A DNA stretch of 64,000 nt from Rana temporaria (GCF_905171775.1 NC_053489.1:593711344-593775343); one strand, 5' to 3'; shown: positions 10,541-22,066, numbered from the stretch's first letter. The notes: generated by a model not told the origin, from the sequence alone. A program made the numbers and translations.

Positions 10541-11288
10541 GTGACTGAACAACGCCCTGATGGCACGATCCCTGTCTAGTATTCTAACGAAAGCTACATA
10601 TTTAAAAGAGATTGAAAACTATTTTTAAATTACTTGCTTTACCACCTAATACCATGCTACAGCTTATATGAGATTTTAGGGATTGGGTTTACATATACTT
10701 GAATAACATTTATTACACTGTTGAGGTTTCTCTACCACTTTGTGGTTTAATACAATATAGTATACATTTTCTTTTTAATTTATATCATTTTTAAGATGTT
10801 TTGGTTAAAAAAAAATGTTTTTAAGATGTTTTGGTTACAAAAAAACAAACAAAAAACTAAGCAATGTTGATCTTATTTGCTGCTTAGCAAGTGAGCCAGT
10901 GTTAATTACAGTTTTATGTAGATGATGCATTATCTTAGGGGTTGAAATGTAACTGAACTCAGCCAGCAAAATGATAGTGTGACAGGTTTTCTATTTAAAA
11001 AATATATATATGTGCTGTGTGTAAATATAGAATGATTTAATCCCGAGGTTTACTTTTGCCTAAGGGAAGGGTATTGCTAAGTATCTAAATGTTTTTTTCT
11101 GCAGTATATAGATTAATATACTCTCATACAGAAATCCCACGTTGAATTGTACTAGATTTTCAACTGTTATATCTATATCTAAGTTACATGTGCTAAATAT
11201 ATAAAAAGAAAAAAAAATGAGGAAAGTAGATCAGGCAGTAATATCCTCCACTCAAATGAAATGGGAAAGGATGAGGAAGATGTCAGTG
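10541..11288. other. no recognised gene or repeat
   Basis: AT-rich, with a short local duplication (TTTTTAAGATGTTTTGGTTA at 10789 and again near 10818). Nothing else seen. Confidence 0.4.
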
Positions 11289-11291
11289 TTA

Positions 11292-11783
11292 GGCCTTGTA
11301 CTCACAAGCAGACATGTCCGATGAAACCGGTCCGCGGACCGTTTTCATCTGACATGTCTGCCCGGGGACTTCTGTTCGATGGCTGTACACACCATCGAAC
11401 AGAAGTCCGCGCGTAAACAATACGCGGGGCGTGTCCGCGGTGTCGCCGCGTCGATGACGCAGTGTCGCCGCGACAATGACGCGGCGACGTGGGCGGGCCT
11501 GCCTTTTAAATGCTTCCACGCATGCGTCTAAGTCATTCGACGCATGCAAGGGATGGCGGGCGGCCGGACATGTACGGTAGGTCTGTACAGACGACCGTAC
11601 ATGTCGGGGGGACAGGTTTCCAGCGGACGGTTTTAAAGCAAGTCCAGGAAACAGTTGTCCGCTGGAAACCTGTCCGATCCGCCCAAAAATGGTCCGCTCG
11701 TGCCTACACACGGCCAAACATGTCTGCTGAAACTGGTCCGCGGACCAGTTTCAGCAGACATGTTTGGTCGTGAGTACGGGGCC
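11292..11783. mobile_element. MITE with GGCCTTGTACTCAC ends
   Basis: Left end GGCCTTGTACTCAC after TTA and right end GTGAGTACGGGGCC before TAA. The subterminal regions pair (GCAGACATGTCCGATGAAAC / GTTTCAGCAGACATGTTTGG). About 490 bp. The 3-bp flanks suggest a Harbinger-type element. Confidence 0.7.
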
Positions 11784-11784
11784 T

Positions 11785-11972
11785 AAAGCCCCATACACAC
11801 CATCAGATTATCTGCAGATTTTTGTCTTCAGATTTACCAAAACCATGTAGTACAAGGGCCTGCCTGATTGCATACAAATTGAAACTCTTAAGGTTTGACC
11901 TCATATTATATGGTTTTGGTAAATCTGAAGACAAAAATCTGCAGAAAATCTGATGGTGTGTATGGGGCTTTA
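11785..11972. mobile_element. short MITE with long terminal inverted repeats
   Basis: AAGCCCCATACACACCATCA is mirrored by TGATGGTGTGTATGGGGCTT. The arms extend for about 60 bp (AGATTTTTGTCTTCAGATTT and its complement). It abuts the preceding MITE directly. Confidence 0.75.
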
Positions 11973-12722
11973 GTGTGTCAGACGTGGAACAGTTCTTACC
12001 TGCTTCCAGTAACATTGCTATTCCTCCTTTGTGGTAATATGGTTGGGGCAATAAATAACACAGGAAACACTACTGAGGGCAAATCAGCAAGGGATGCCTT
12101 CTAATCAAGCTGAGAGGGGATGAATGTCTGGCATAGCCACTCCTGCTTCCTGTTGCTCTCTTATTTTGGCAGTATGGAAGGAAATGTACATGGATGTACA
12201 GTTATATGCAAAGGTTTAGGAACCCCTGACAATTTCCATGATTGTCATTTATAAATATTTGGGTGTTTGGATCAGCAATTTCATTTTGATCTATCAAATA
12301 ACTGAAGGACACAGTAATATTTCAGTAGTGAAATGAGGTTTATTGGATTAACAGAAAATGCGCAATATGCATCAAAACGAAATTAGACAAGTGCATAAAT
12401 TTGGGCACCCTTGTCATTTTGTTGATTTGAGTACCTGTAGCTACTTAGCACTGATTAATTGAAACACACAATTGGTTTGGTGAGCTCATTAAGCCTTAAA
12501 CTTTATAGACAGGTGCATCCAATCACGAGAAAAGGTATTTAAGGTGGCCAATTGCAAGTTGTTGTTCTCTTTGACCCTCCTCTGAAGAGTGGCAACATGG
12601 GTGCCTCAAAACAACTCTCAAATAACCTGAAAACAAAGATTGTTCTACATTATGGTTTAGGCGAAGGCTACAAAAAGTTATCGCAGAGATATAAGCTGTA
12701 AGTGTCAACTGTGAGGAACATT

Positions 12723-13401
12723 GGGCCAGATTCTCGTACATTTGCGGCGGCGCAACGTAACCCGTTTACGTTACACTGCCACAAGTTTTCAGTGTAAGCG
12801 CCTGATCCACAAAGCACTTACCAGTAAACTTGCGGTGGTGTATCGTAAACACATCCGGCGCAAGCCCGCCCAATTCAAATGGGGCGTCTACCATTTAAAT
12901 TAGGCCGGACGTACTGCGCATGCTCAGTTTAGAAATTCCCGCCGTGCCTTGCGCAATGTGACATCATTTTTTAGAATGGCGACGTGCGTAGCGTCCATTC
13001 GTATTCCCGGACGTCTTACGCCAAAACAAAAAAAAATTGAAATTCGACCCGGGAACGACGGCCATACTTTAACATGGCTCGACTAAGGTTAAGCCATGTT
13101 AAAGCAGGTGTAACTTTGCGACGGGAAAAAATTACTAGCGACGACGTAACGAACGTGAAAACCGTCGTGGATCGCCGTAAATGCTCATTAGCATACCCGA
13201 CGCAGGAAAACGATGCAAACTCCACCCAGCGGCGGCCGAAGTATTGCATCCTAAGATCCGACAGTGTAAGTCAATTACACCTGTCGGATCTTAGGGCCAT
13301 CTATGCGGAACTGATTCTATGAATCAGCCGCATAGATAGGACAAGAGATACGACGGTGTATCAGGAGATACGCCGTCGTACCTGTTCTGTGAATCTGGCC
13401 C
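12723..13401. mobile_element. GGGCCAGATTC-family MITE (copy 1), inside the Tc1 transposase
   Basis: Ends GGGCCAGATTCTCGTAC and GTGAATCTGGCCC. It is flanked by ATT and ATA, consistent with a 3-bp target duplication in the transposase frame (the codons on both sides rejoin). The interior shares GATCCGACAGTGTAAGTC and CGGCGCAACGTAA motifs with the other copies. Confidence 0.88.
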
Positions 13402-13797
13402 ATAGTGAGGAAATGGAAGACCACAGGCACAGTTCTTGTTAAGGCCAGAATTGGCAGGCTACATAAAATATTGGAGAGGCAAAGGCGAAGGATGGGGAGA
13501 ATGGTCAAAAACAGCCCACGGACCACATCCAAAGACCTACAACATCAACTTGCTGCAGATGGTGTCACTGTGCATTCTTCAACAATTCAGTGCACTTTGC
13601 ACAGGGAGAAGCTGTATGGGAGAGTGATGCGAAATAAGCCTTTTCTGCACACTCATCACAAACGGAGTCGCTTGAGGTATTCAAATGCACATTTGGACAA
13701 GCCAGTTTCATTTTGGAATAAGGTGCTGTGGACTGATGAAACACAGATTGAGTTATTTGGTCATAACAAGTCAAAAAAGAAAAATTTGCCTTTGGGA

Positions 13798-15450
13798 CTT
13801 TGAGTGTGAGCACTATGGAGCCAATAAAATAACAGGAGTAATTACAGTATATACTTAATTCGAGTAAAAAGCAGTACATACATTAATGTCATGAACATGA
13901 GCCAATTCATACAGAATACAAAAAATGGGTAAAATATTGCAAGTAACTGTCCATATTAAAAAATGCACAAGCATCATGTGTATACCCGATGCGTTTCACA
14001 AAGCTTAGCTCGCTCTTCAGGGGTAGATGCTCGTGTTATACCTAGAATGAAAAGATAAAGTATGTAGTATGATATGAAGGGCACAGGGTAAGGGGGGCCC
14101 TTGATATGGAAAACCCCATACTCACCACTGGACATAGCCAAAGACCAGCGCATGTGAGGCTCCCAATGCGGCGGCAGTGAGTGTCCTGCCAGGGAGCCGA
14201 GGCCAAACAAAGTCCCAACCGGGGCCAAACGGAAAGAGGCCACAGCATGGATGGAATTTGTGTATCCCCAACAGTCTCAATAGGTCCAAAAGGAGTATTG
14301 GCTCTAAACATAAATTAAATGTTGGATAGTTAGTAATGAGGTAGATAGGCGTATAAAAACGCATGTATATCTATATGTAGATGAAGGACCTGAGCGAAGA
14401 GTGGTGAAAGCATAGAGACTGAAGGGGAATAAGGTGAGAGATGCCAAGAACTAGCTAGTGTGATGAAAGAGAAAAAATAAATAAAATCAGATAAGAAAGC
14501 AGAAAGAGAGGGAGAGTGAAAGTGAAATAAAGTGCGGGTGTGTGGTGCAGATGGTAATAAAGGAACAGGCTCCAGGTAAATGCTCCAAGTAAGTCATATG
14601 CAAACATGTAATGTGTGCATAGATATTTGGAATAGTAAGCTAAGTAAGCGTACAAAAACGCATGTATATCTATATATGGATGAAAGACCTGAGCCAAGGG
14701 TAGTAGGAACATAGAATCTGAAGGGGAAAGTGGTCAGAAAATGCCAGAAACTGGCTAATATGATTGAGGAAACATCAGGTGAAAAAGCAGGAGAGAAAAG
14801 AGAGTAAGAATAAAGTAGGGTGCGAATGTATGGTAAAGACTGTAGTAAACAAACAAGCTACAGGTGAATAATATATGTGTACCTGAGTGAAGAAAATCTG
14901 GAGGGAATGGGTTCCAATAGGAGACCTGCATTGGTGTGTCTAACCTCAGTGAGAGAAAGCAAAAAGTGAAATCCATGCTGTGCCACACCCTTAATAAATA
15001 CCCCTGGAGGTGCCCGAGGGCCTCCGCCCCCAATGCCATGTGTGGATGATTGAGAAGCGAGTGCAGGAGACTGACCACCATCAAGAGGTGGTGCACAGGC
15101 CCAAACACTCCCCCGGGTCATCTCGATGGTGTAATGTCTCCAGCCACAGCGACCCTGTGAAATTGCAGATGTCGTGCAGCTGACGCATGAGCATGGCGCC
15201 GATGTGTAGGTGGCCCCGCACGCCCAATTGGGCAGGCAGGGACAGCAGGGGACATGAAGCCTCCCTTGATACACATCGCAACTCCCAAAGCAAAACAAAA
15301 ACATCGCCACCAGCAGAGAGCGGCACATCAGCTGGGTTGGAATATATGCCCATTGTGAAATAGTTGGAATAACAGGTGGCTAGTGCATGATAGAAATGTA
15401 AAATGCATACATATATGTATGTTTTAATGGCAATGGTGACCACAGACCAG
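13798..15450 (-). mobile_element. 1.65-kb insertion in the Tc1 element, possibly Penelope-like non-coding sequence
   Basis: This block separates transposase pieces 2 and 3. It has an internal tandem duplication and, on the - strand near 14028-13985, a CTGAAGAGCGAGC...GAAACGCATCGGG motif also found near 16530-16485. No protein match is seen. The Penelope assignment is a guess from that motif; exact ends are uncertain. Confidence 0.45.
14336..14880. repeat. tandem duplication, period about 300 bp
   Basis: ACGCATGTATATCTATAT occurs at 14359 and 14659. The flanking text matches on both sides for over 200 bp (GACCTGAGCGAAGAGT against GACCTGAGCCAAGGGT; AGAACTAGCTAGTGTGAT against GAAACTGGCTAATATGAT). 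Confidence 0.8.
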
Positions 15451-16139
15451 TTTGCATGGCAGCAAAAGAACACAGCATTCCAAGAAAAACACTTGCTACC
15501 CACAGTAAAATATGGTGGAGGTTCCATCATGCTGCGGGGCTGTGTGGCCTGTGCTGGTAATGGGGATCTGGTTAAAGTTGAAGGTCGCATGGATTCCACT
15601 CAATATCAGCAGATTCTTGAGAATAATGTTGAGGAATCAGTAATAAAGTTGAAGTTACGCCAGAGCTGAATATTTCAACAAGACAACAACCCAAAACACT
15701 GCTCAAAAAGGAACAAGTACAATGTTCTGAAATGGCCATCCCAGTCCCGAGACCTGGGCTTTCCATGCTCGGCAACCATCAAACCTAACTGAAGATGTTT
15801 TGTAAGGAGAAATGGTCCAAAATACATGAATCCAGATGCTCATTACAGGCTATAGAAAGCGTCTAGAGGCTGTTATTTCTGCTAAAGGAGGCTCTACTAA
15901 ATATTGATGTGATTTTTCTGTTGGGGTGCCCAAATTTATGCACCTGTCTTATTTAGTTTTGATGCATATTGCAAATTTTCTGTTAATCCAATAAACCTCA
16001 TTTCACTACTGAAATATTACTGTGTGCTTCAGTTATTTGATAGATCAAATCAAATGAAATTGCTGATCCAAACACCCAAATATTTATAAATGACAATCAT
16101 GGAAATTGGCAGGGGTTCCTAAAATTTTGCATACAACTG

Positions 16140-17465
16140 TATTTCAGGAGGTAGAAATGAGGCACCATAATGGTTACATGCATTCAATTATGGAATAAAT
16201 TAGAATTGAATGGTGTGCTTGTCCTGCCAACGTCCTATATAACAAAAGGAAGGGTTTATGCAACAGAGTGCATGAAGGGATGCCCCCATGGACTTTATAT
16301 GGCAGAGGACAATATTAGTATTATGAGTCTAGTTGAGTAAAAATGGCATACTAGTGCCTACTTTATTGGTATAAAGAGGATACAAGAAAGTGTAGTGTGT
16401 AAAACACACAAGTTCACAAAACAATTGATCCAATTTGTTGCTCAAAATGAATTGAGATCAGCTGGTTGGATTCACATACATATACCCAACATGTTTCGGA
16501 AGTTAATGCATTCATATGCGTCTTTTCCTTAATCAAGTGCAGTATTGTAGTTTAGGCTATTGTTCTTGTCTGTAAGTATAAATATAATTGTATAATAATG
16601 TACGCGAGGAAAAAACCTCATCATGTTTGAAGAAAGTACAACAATACAAAGCTACTCACATGTATTGGATTAAAAAAAACAAAATAAGGCTAACAAAAAA
16701 CAAGTTACAAAGAAGCAGAACACGTCGGCTGCATAGATCCGTGCACAAGCAGATGTCTATGAAAGAAGCCCTCTGGTGTCTCAAGCACATTCACAAGAAG
16801 TGCCCGGTGTGAAGCACAACAGTAAGCCAGTACTGTAGAAGTAATAAGAAGGAAACATTAGTATAAATGTGCTGGATAAGTATTTAAAGGTATCTAGAGA
16901 TGGACATTTAACAAAGAAGTGTGCATACCTGAGCATTCTATGAGTAGAGGATAATTTCCTTTTGACACATAAACGGCATAGGTGCTGGCAGCAAGTCGGC
17001 GGCCAAGGAACTGACACATACCGACCAGATGGCAGCACCTAAATAGCATGTACAATTAGAGCACAGCCAATCAGACTGTGCTGAGACAGAGCAGGACTGT
17101 CTCCGCCTAGTCAGCTGTGAATAGACACAGCTGACTGCGGAGTCCATGACGTTTCTCAGACAAGGCGGTGTGCAGTGTAGCCACGCCCCTAGTGGCGGTG
17201 CATCGCCACGCATCGTCACGTCGCTGGCAGGAAGGGGTTCCCCCGCTTGCAGAGAGAAATTCAGCAAGGGGGACACACGAGTACTCATCCCAGCGCGGCG
17301 CCTAGGGCAAGGATAGATCACGTCCATCATCAGCCCAGCCCGCTCTGGTAGAGCTTACCTGCCAGGGGTCAGTGCAGGGACAAGTCAGAGCAGGGGCAGA
17401 CATAGAGCCATCTAGTGGACGGAAAGTATATCGCAGCCGACGTCTAACAAAACAGATATCGCATA
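16140..17465 (-). other. probable 3' region of the Penelope-like element
   Basis: No coding signal. It contains a - strand motif around 16530-16485 (TTAACTTCCGAAACATGTTG) and a GC-rich stretch at 17040-17330. Placement with the GIY-YIG remnant at 18.7 kb is inferred from orientation only. Confidence 0.35.
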
Positions 17466-17473
17466 ATATAGAC

Positions 17474-17620
17474 CAGGGGTCTTCAAACTACGGCCCTTCA
17501 GTTGTTCAGGAACTACAATTCCCATCATGCCTAGTCATGTCTGTGAATGTCAGTTTGTTACAATGTCTCATGGGATGTTGTTTCTACAACAGCTGGAGGG
17601 CCGTAGTTTGAGGATCCCTG
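17474..17620. mobile_element. hAT-type MITE, 147 bp, perfect 8-bp duplication
   Basis: Ends CAGGGGTCTTCAAACTACGG and CCGTAGTTTGAGGATCCCTG. It is flanked on both sides by ATATAGAC (17466-17473, 17621-17628). Confidence 0.93.
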
Positions 17621-17631
17621 ATATAGACAAT

Positions 17632-18307
17632 GGCCCAGATTCTTGTAGATCGGCGTATCTTTGTGCGGGCGTAAAGTATCCTTTTTACGTTACGCCTCCG
17701 CAACTTAGACGGGCAAGTGCAGTATTCTCAAAGCACTTGCTCCGTAAGTTGCGGCGGCGTAGCGTAAATAGGCCGGCGTAAGCCCGCCTAATTCAAATTT
17801 GGAAGATGTGGGCGTGTGTTATGTAAATGTTATGTGACCCCACGTAAATGACGCTTTTTACAAGCGGCGCATGCGCCGTCCGTGGACATATCCCAGTGTG
17901 CATTGCTCCAAACTATGCCGCAAGGACGTATTGGTTTCGACGTGAACATTTATACTTAACATTGTTACGCCGCATGTACGCCTCATATAGCAGGGGTAAC
18001 TTTACGCTGGGAAATGCCTAACGTAAACGGTGTATCTGTACTGCGTCGGCCGGGCGTACGTTCGTGAATTCGCGTATCTAGCTGATTTACATATTTCTAG
18101 GCGTAAATCAGCGTACACGCCCCTAGTGGCCAGCGTAAATATGCAGTTAAGATCCGACGGCGTAAGAGACTTACGCCGGTCGGATCTAATATAAATCTAT
18201 GCGTAACTGATTCTAAGAATCAGGCGCATAGATACGACGGCTCAGACTCAGAGATACGACGGCGTATCTGGAGATACGCCGTCGTATCTCCTTTGAGAAT
18301 CTAGGCC
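17632..18307. mobile_element. GGGCCAGATTC-family MITE (copy 2)
   Basis: Ends GGCCCAGATTCTTGTAGATC and TTTGAGAATCTAGGCC, with AAT on both sides (17629-17631, 18308-18310). It sits three bases after the hAT MITE duplication. Confidence 0.87.
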
Positions 18308-18659
18308 AATAATTACAAATAGAAAAACAGCAAAGACAATACTAGCGGGTTGCCACATATGTCAGGGGACATGGGGGAGATCATAATGTGTGGACCAAAG
18401 AAAACAAGAAAAAGATGGAAAAGATAATATATAGTTGATTAATAAAGGAATTGCATACATACGTTTACCTAGTATGAAAAAATTGTCATCCTGAACTTGG
18501 ATAGTGAATAATTAGTATGGAAATACCCAATTCACATAAAAAAGGGAGAAAAACATACAGAGAAAAAACAAGAGGGGATGTTATTAATACACAATGATTG
18601 AACATATACTGTAGGGAAGTAGGGAATCATTATACATTTAGCTCATAGACCCCAAAGGC

Positions 18660-19225
18660 AAAGCCTGGGAGAAAGGATCTAAAGTTAAATGCCTCATTCA
18701 ATCCAGGCGATGATGTAGCCTGTAGGTTGAATATCCAACGTAATTCACATTGGAGCAGGCGTTTATTGACATCGCTGCCTCTTGCATAAAAGTACTCGGT
18801 CTAGGGCCAAAAAGAATACTATGGGGAGTGAGTTAGGATGTACTAAGGTCATATGTCGGCCAATAGGCACATCCGGATCGCGTTTACGGATTGTCAGGAT
18901 TTGCTGATAAATCCGTATCCAGAACTCATTGATGGTTTTCCCAATGTAGTAACAGCCACATTCGCATGTGAGTAGATAAACTACGCCGGGGGTCTTACAG
19001 TTGACAAGGTGCTTTGGGAGCAGAAAAGTTGTCCATTGGGTAAGTGCATATTTGTGCGTCTGTCCATGTATTGGCAATATGGGAATCCCCCACACGAAAA
19101 AGTGTCACCAGTGAATATCAACCACACAGAGGTGATACTTGTAAAATACTAGGCACTTTTTCGTGTGTGGGATGCCCATATTGCAAATACTGTACATAGA
19201 CAGACACACAAATATACACGTCCGT
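18660..19225 (-). pseudogene. Penelope-like retroelement, C-terminal GIY-YIG endonuclease remnant
   Basis: Penelope-like elements encode a reverse transcriptase with a C-terminal GIY-YIG nuclease. On the - strand 19095-18763 reads GVVYLLTCECGCYYIGKT, then RIYQQILTIRKRDPDVPIGRH, which fits the VYLxTCxCGxxYxGKT core of that nuclease. Past a frameshift near 18775 the frame continues with VNKRLLQCELRWIFNLQAT, the expected end of the protein. No reverse transcriptase is present, so the copy is truncated. The upstream segment is inverted on itself (see the inverted repeat entry). A cellular SLX1-type gene is unlikely given the frame damage and context. Confidence 0.8.
19055..19225. repeat. inverted duplication inside the Penelope-like remnant
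   Basis: TTGGCAATATGGGAATCCCC then CCACACGAAAAAGTG (about 19070-19105) is mirrored by CACTTTTTCGTGTGTGGGAT then GCCCATATTGCAA (about 19153-19190), and outer flanks also pair (GTGCGTCTGTCCATGTA / ACATAGACAGACACAC). This would fold as a hairpin with arms of about 60 bp. Confidence 0.8.
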
Positions 19226-19700
19226 TTGAAATTTTGCTGCTAATTTCTCATACATAGATGCCAAGCTGTCCTCTAAATCAGCTTTAGTACGCTGTGGAGG
19301 GTACTTACAGTTCTTCTGATGTGGAGGTGAGGCTGAAAAAGATTCCACAGAAGCCATAGGGCCCTGCTGGGCCTGGACACAATCTTTAGACATGCCTGCC
19401 TGCTCCTTGGCATGGAGAAGATAGGTCGTGAGTGATCATTGTGGCCTTTTGATCTTTTGCCGGACGGCATACACCTTGAAGTCCCAAAGGGGTGCGAGGT
19501 GATTAGAGCTGAATAGCCCAGTGGGAGTCGGATTTGTCTCTGTGTCTGCCGGAGTTCTCACCAGAAGCCTCCGTCCTGCATTGCACCGCCAAAGTAGGTT
19601 CAGAAACCTACATTGATCAGATGGATATTTTATCTGCTAGATAATATGAGGTAAATCACTCTGCTCATATGACTAGATTTTAGTTAACTTTGCTTAGATA
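19226..19700 (-). pseudogene. L1-like LINE, 5' end and ORF1 N-terminus
   Basis: L1 ORF1p is an RNA-binding coiled-coil protein of the retrotransposition particle. On the - strand MPSGKRSKGHNDHSRP (from 19470) is followed in another frame by SKDCVQAQQGPMASVES and RTKADLEDSLASMYEKLAAK, resembling the disordered N-terminus and coiled-coil start of vertebrate L1 ORF1. It stops at the Penelope junction near 19225. Assignment is by general resemblance. Confidence 0.5.
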
Positions 19701-19736
19701 TTCAAGAACAAGAATAAGAATGAAAAAGGACACTGA

Positions 19737-20156
19737 GGCCGCGTACACACGGTCGGTCCAAACCGATGAAAACGGACTGAAGTCCAGTTTCATCGGTCAA
19801 AACCGACTGTGTGTACGGCTCATTGGTCCGTTGTCCTTCGGTCAAAAATTTTAGAACTTGCTTTAAAATCAAACCGATGGACCGCTGCCCGATAGGTCCA
19901 AACCGATGGTTAGTACACAAAAGCATCGGTTCAAAACCTGCGCATGCTCAGAATCAAGTCGACGCATGCTTGGAAGCATTGAATTACGTTTTTTTCAGCA
20001 CGTCGTGTGTTTTACGTCACCGCGTTCTGACCCGATCGGTTTTTGAACTGATGGTGTGTACATTCATCAGACCATCATTCTACTTCAGCGGTGAACCGAT
20101 GAAAATGATCCGTCGGACCATTCTCATCGGTTTGGATCGACCGTGTGTACGTGGCC
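19737..20156. mobile_element. Harbinger-type MITE with GGCCGCGTACACACGGTCG ends
   Basis: Left GGCCGCGTACACACGGTCGG and right TCGACCGTGTGTACGTGGCC. Flanks are TGA (19734-19736) and TTA (20157-20159), one mismatch from a 3-bp duplication. The subterminal repeats ATCGGTCAAAACCGA are shared with the copy at 42.5 kb. Ends resemble the Harbinger A terminus. Confidence 0.85.
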
Positions 20157-20159
20157 TTA

Positions 20160-20860
20160 GACATATCCTCCCCGACCACCCCCCCTCTTGGCCCTTTCCA
20201 TCGTTTCTCTCTGTTTGTGTGTTTGAGTATAAATTGCTCAGATTTTTTTATTTTTTTTTTGGCATGTCTACCTGTTCACTTTTGTATCATTGACCTTAAA
20301 AGGAGAAAAATACAATAATTATTGTCATGATTCTTTATGTTTATTTGTACTATTTCATATTGTGAAAAAGTATTGTGAAGTGTGTAAGAGAAAAAAATAT
20401 TTTGGTCTTTGCCCCTCACATTAAAACATTTCCCATATCAGAAACGAATTGTCACATTCAGTTTTTGTTCTGGAGAAATGTATTTATGCCTGTAAATATC
20501 TTGGTTAACAATAAACAGAGTCACAAGTCAAATAAGCTCTTCAGAACCATCTAATATCCTAATGCAGTTGCAGGTAATATTGAAGTTAGTTTTCTAAAGC
20601 GGTATGTATTGTTACCTTAGTAAAGTGTACATACAATAGTGGTGAATGGCTAGTAATAAGATATTTTCATCTAACAGTTATTGTCTATTTGGACATGTTC
20701 CTCAGGATGCAGCACTTCTACTAAGAGAAACATGCATTCTAATTGAAAATCATACAAGGCTAGTGATAGAAAAAAAAGTGTGAGATTCCAAATAAGTTTA
20801 AATCTCTTTTTCTTCCAATGTAGTAAAGAAAGTACATGTCTAATTCAAAATCCATACCAA
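20160..20860. other. no recognised gene or repeat
   Basis: AT-rich sequence without coding signal or clear terminal repeats. Confidence 0.45.
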
Positions 20861-21097
20861 ACCGTTCGTGAAAAACGTCAATTACGTCGGGTCACAGAAC
20901 ATTAACATAAAACACGCCCCCCTGTCCCACATTTGAATTAGGCGGGCTTACGCCAGCCAATTTACGCTACGCTGACGCAACTTATGGAGCAAGTGCTTTG
21001 AGAATACAGCACTTGCCCGTCTAAGTTGCGGAGGCGTAATGTAAATAGGATACGTTATGCCCGCGCAAATATATGTGGATGTACGAGAATCTGGCCC
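20861..21097. mobile_element. GGGCCAGATTC-family MITE (copy 3), truncated
   Basis: The right end GTACGAGAATCTGGCCC is intact. The interior (ACGCTACGCTGACGCAAC, TAAGTTGCGGAGGCGTAA) matches copy 2. About 240 bp remain; the other end is missing. Confidence 0.8.
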
Positions 21098-21368
21098 ACA
21101 GTGTTTAGTTCAGATTGTCCCATTAATTTCTGTATGTGGATGATGATACTGTAATTATTTAAATAAAACAAAAAATCTAAGTAACTTTTTCCTATGTGAT
21201 ATAGAGCTGTCTTTTTGCCCAGCTCTCTCCCAGCCTGTCTTGCAGGGAAACATAAGCAGGAGGTGCTTCTTGTCCTCTGCTAATGGTCACATGTTCAAAT
21301 GAAAAAAAAAAGGAATGAGGGAGTGGGCTGTCATTTACCACTGTGTATACTCCTACATGTGTGACTAT

Positions 21369-22063
21369 GGGCCAGATCCACATACATTTAGTTCCGGGCA
21401 GGGTATCAGAGATACGCTACGCCGCCGTACCTTACTTAGCGCATTTTCGAATACTCAGCGAGTTTGCACCGTAAGTTACGGTGGTGTAGTGTATTTCTGG
21501 TGGCGTATTTCAAATTGGGCGGGGTTTCATTTAAATGAAGCGCGTCCCCGCGCCGAATGAAATGCGCATGCGTCGTCCAGAAATTTCCTGCCGTGCTTTG
21601 TGCGAAATGACGTCGCAACAACGTCATTTTTTGAACTTAGACGTGAGTTACGTCCATCCCTATTCACGGACGACTTACGCAAAAAAAAAAAATCAAATTT
21701 TGACGCAGAACGACCGCCATACTTAACATGGCAAGTCTATCTATACGCCGCAAAAAATACCAGCTTTAACTATACGCTGGAAAAAGCCGACTACAGACGA
21801 CGTTAGAAAATACGACGGCCGCGTGTACGTTCGTGGATCGTCGTAAATTGCTAATTTGCATACCCGGAAAACGCCACCCAGCGGACGCCGAAGTATTGCA
21901 TCTTAGATCCGAAGGCATACGAAGACGTACACCTGTCGGATCTAACCCAGAAGCCATCGTATATTGTGTTGAGGATTCAAAACAACGATACGATGCAGGA
22001 AATTTGAAAGTACGCTGGCGTATCAGTAGATACGCCGGCGCACTTGCTCTGTGGATCTGGCCC
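21369..22063. mobile_element. GGGCCAGATTC-family MITE (copy 4)
   Basis: Ends GGGCCAGATCCACATACAT and CTGTGGATCTGGCCC with TAT on both sides (21366-21368, 22064-22066). Interior features GATCCGAAGGCATACG and TACGTTCGTGGATCG. Confidence 0.88.
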
Positions 22064-22066
22064 TAT

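Larger units (their letters stand above)
12597..15907 (+). pseudogene. Tc1-family transposase pseudogene in three pieces
   Basis: Tc1/mariner DDE transposase remnant. Piece 1 (12597-12720): MGASKQLSNNL start and helix-turn-helix beginning, with a TAA stop at 12699-12701. Piece 2 (13405-about 13797): RKWKTTGTVLVKARIGR, then RTTSKDLQHQLAADG (second helix-turn-helix) and the first catalytic Asp in VLWTDETQIELFG. Piece 3 (about 15453-15907): FQEKHLLPTVKYGGGSIMLRG, then the second Asp region in IFQQDNNPKHCSKRN, with further stops and frame changes, ending near GGSTKY plus stop. The interruptions are the MITE at 12723-13401 and the segment at about 13798-15450. Clearly inactive. Confidence 0.9.
12199..16139 (+). 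mobile_element. Tc1-type transposon with about 210-bp terminal inverted repeats, split by insertions
   Basis: Left end CAGTTATATGCAAAGG after TA (12197-12198) and right end CCTAAAATTTTGCATACAACTG before TA (16140-16141). The inverted repeats extend to about 12410 and from about 15925, sharing CATGATTGTCATTTATAAAT and ACCTCATTTCACTACTGAAA. Inside is a broken Tc1 transposase interrupted by a MITE and a 1.65-kb segment. Without these the element would be about 1.6 kb, the usual Tc1 size. Confidence 0.88.

Noticed and set aside
11289..11972. 11.29-11.97 kb as a single composite element
   Set aside because: Each half has its own complete inverted ends meeting at TAA, so two abutting MITEs is simpler.
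18763..19095. GIY-YIG frame as a cellular nuclease gene (SLX1-like)
   Set aside because: Short, frameshifted, inside a rearranged repeat, and the motif spacing fits Penelope-like elements.
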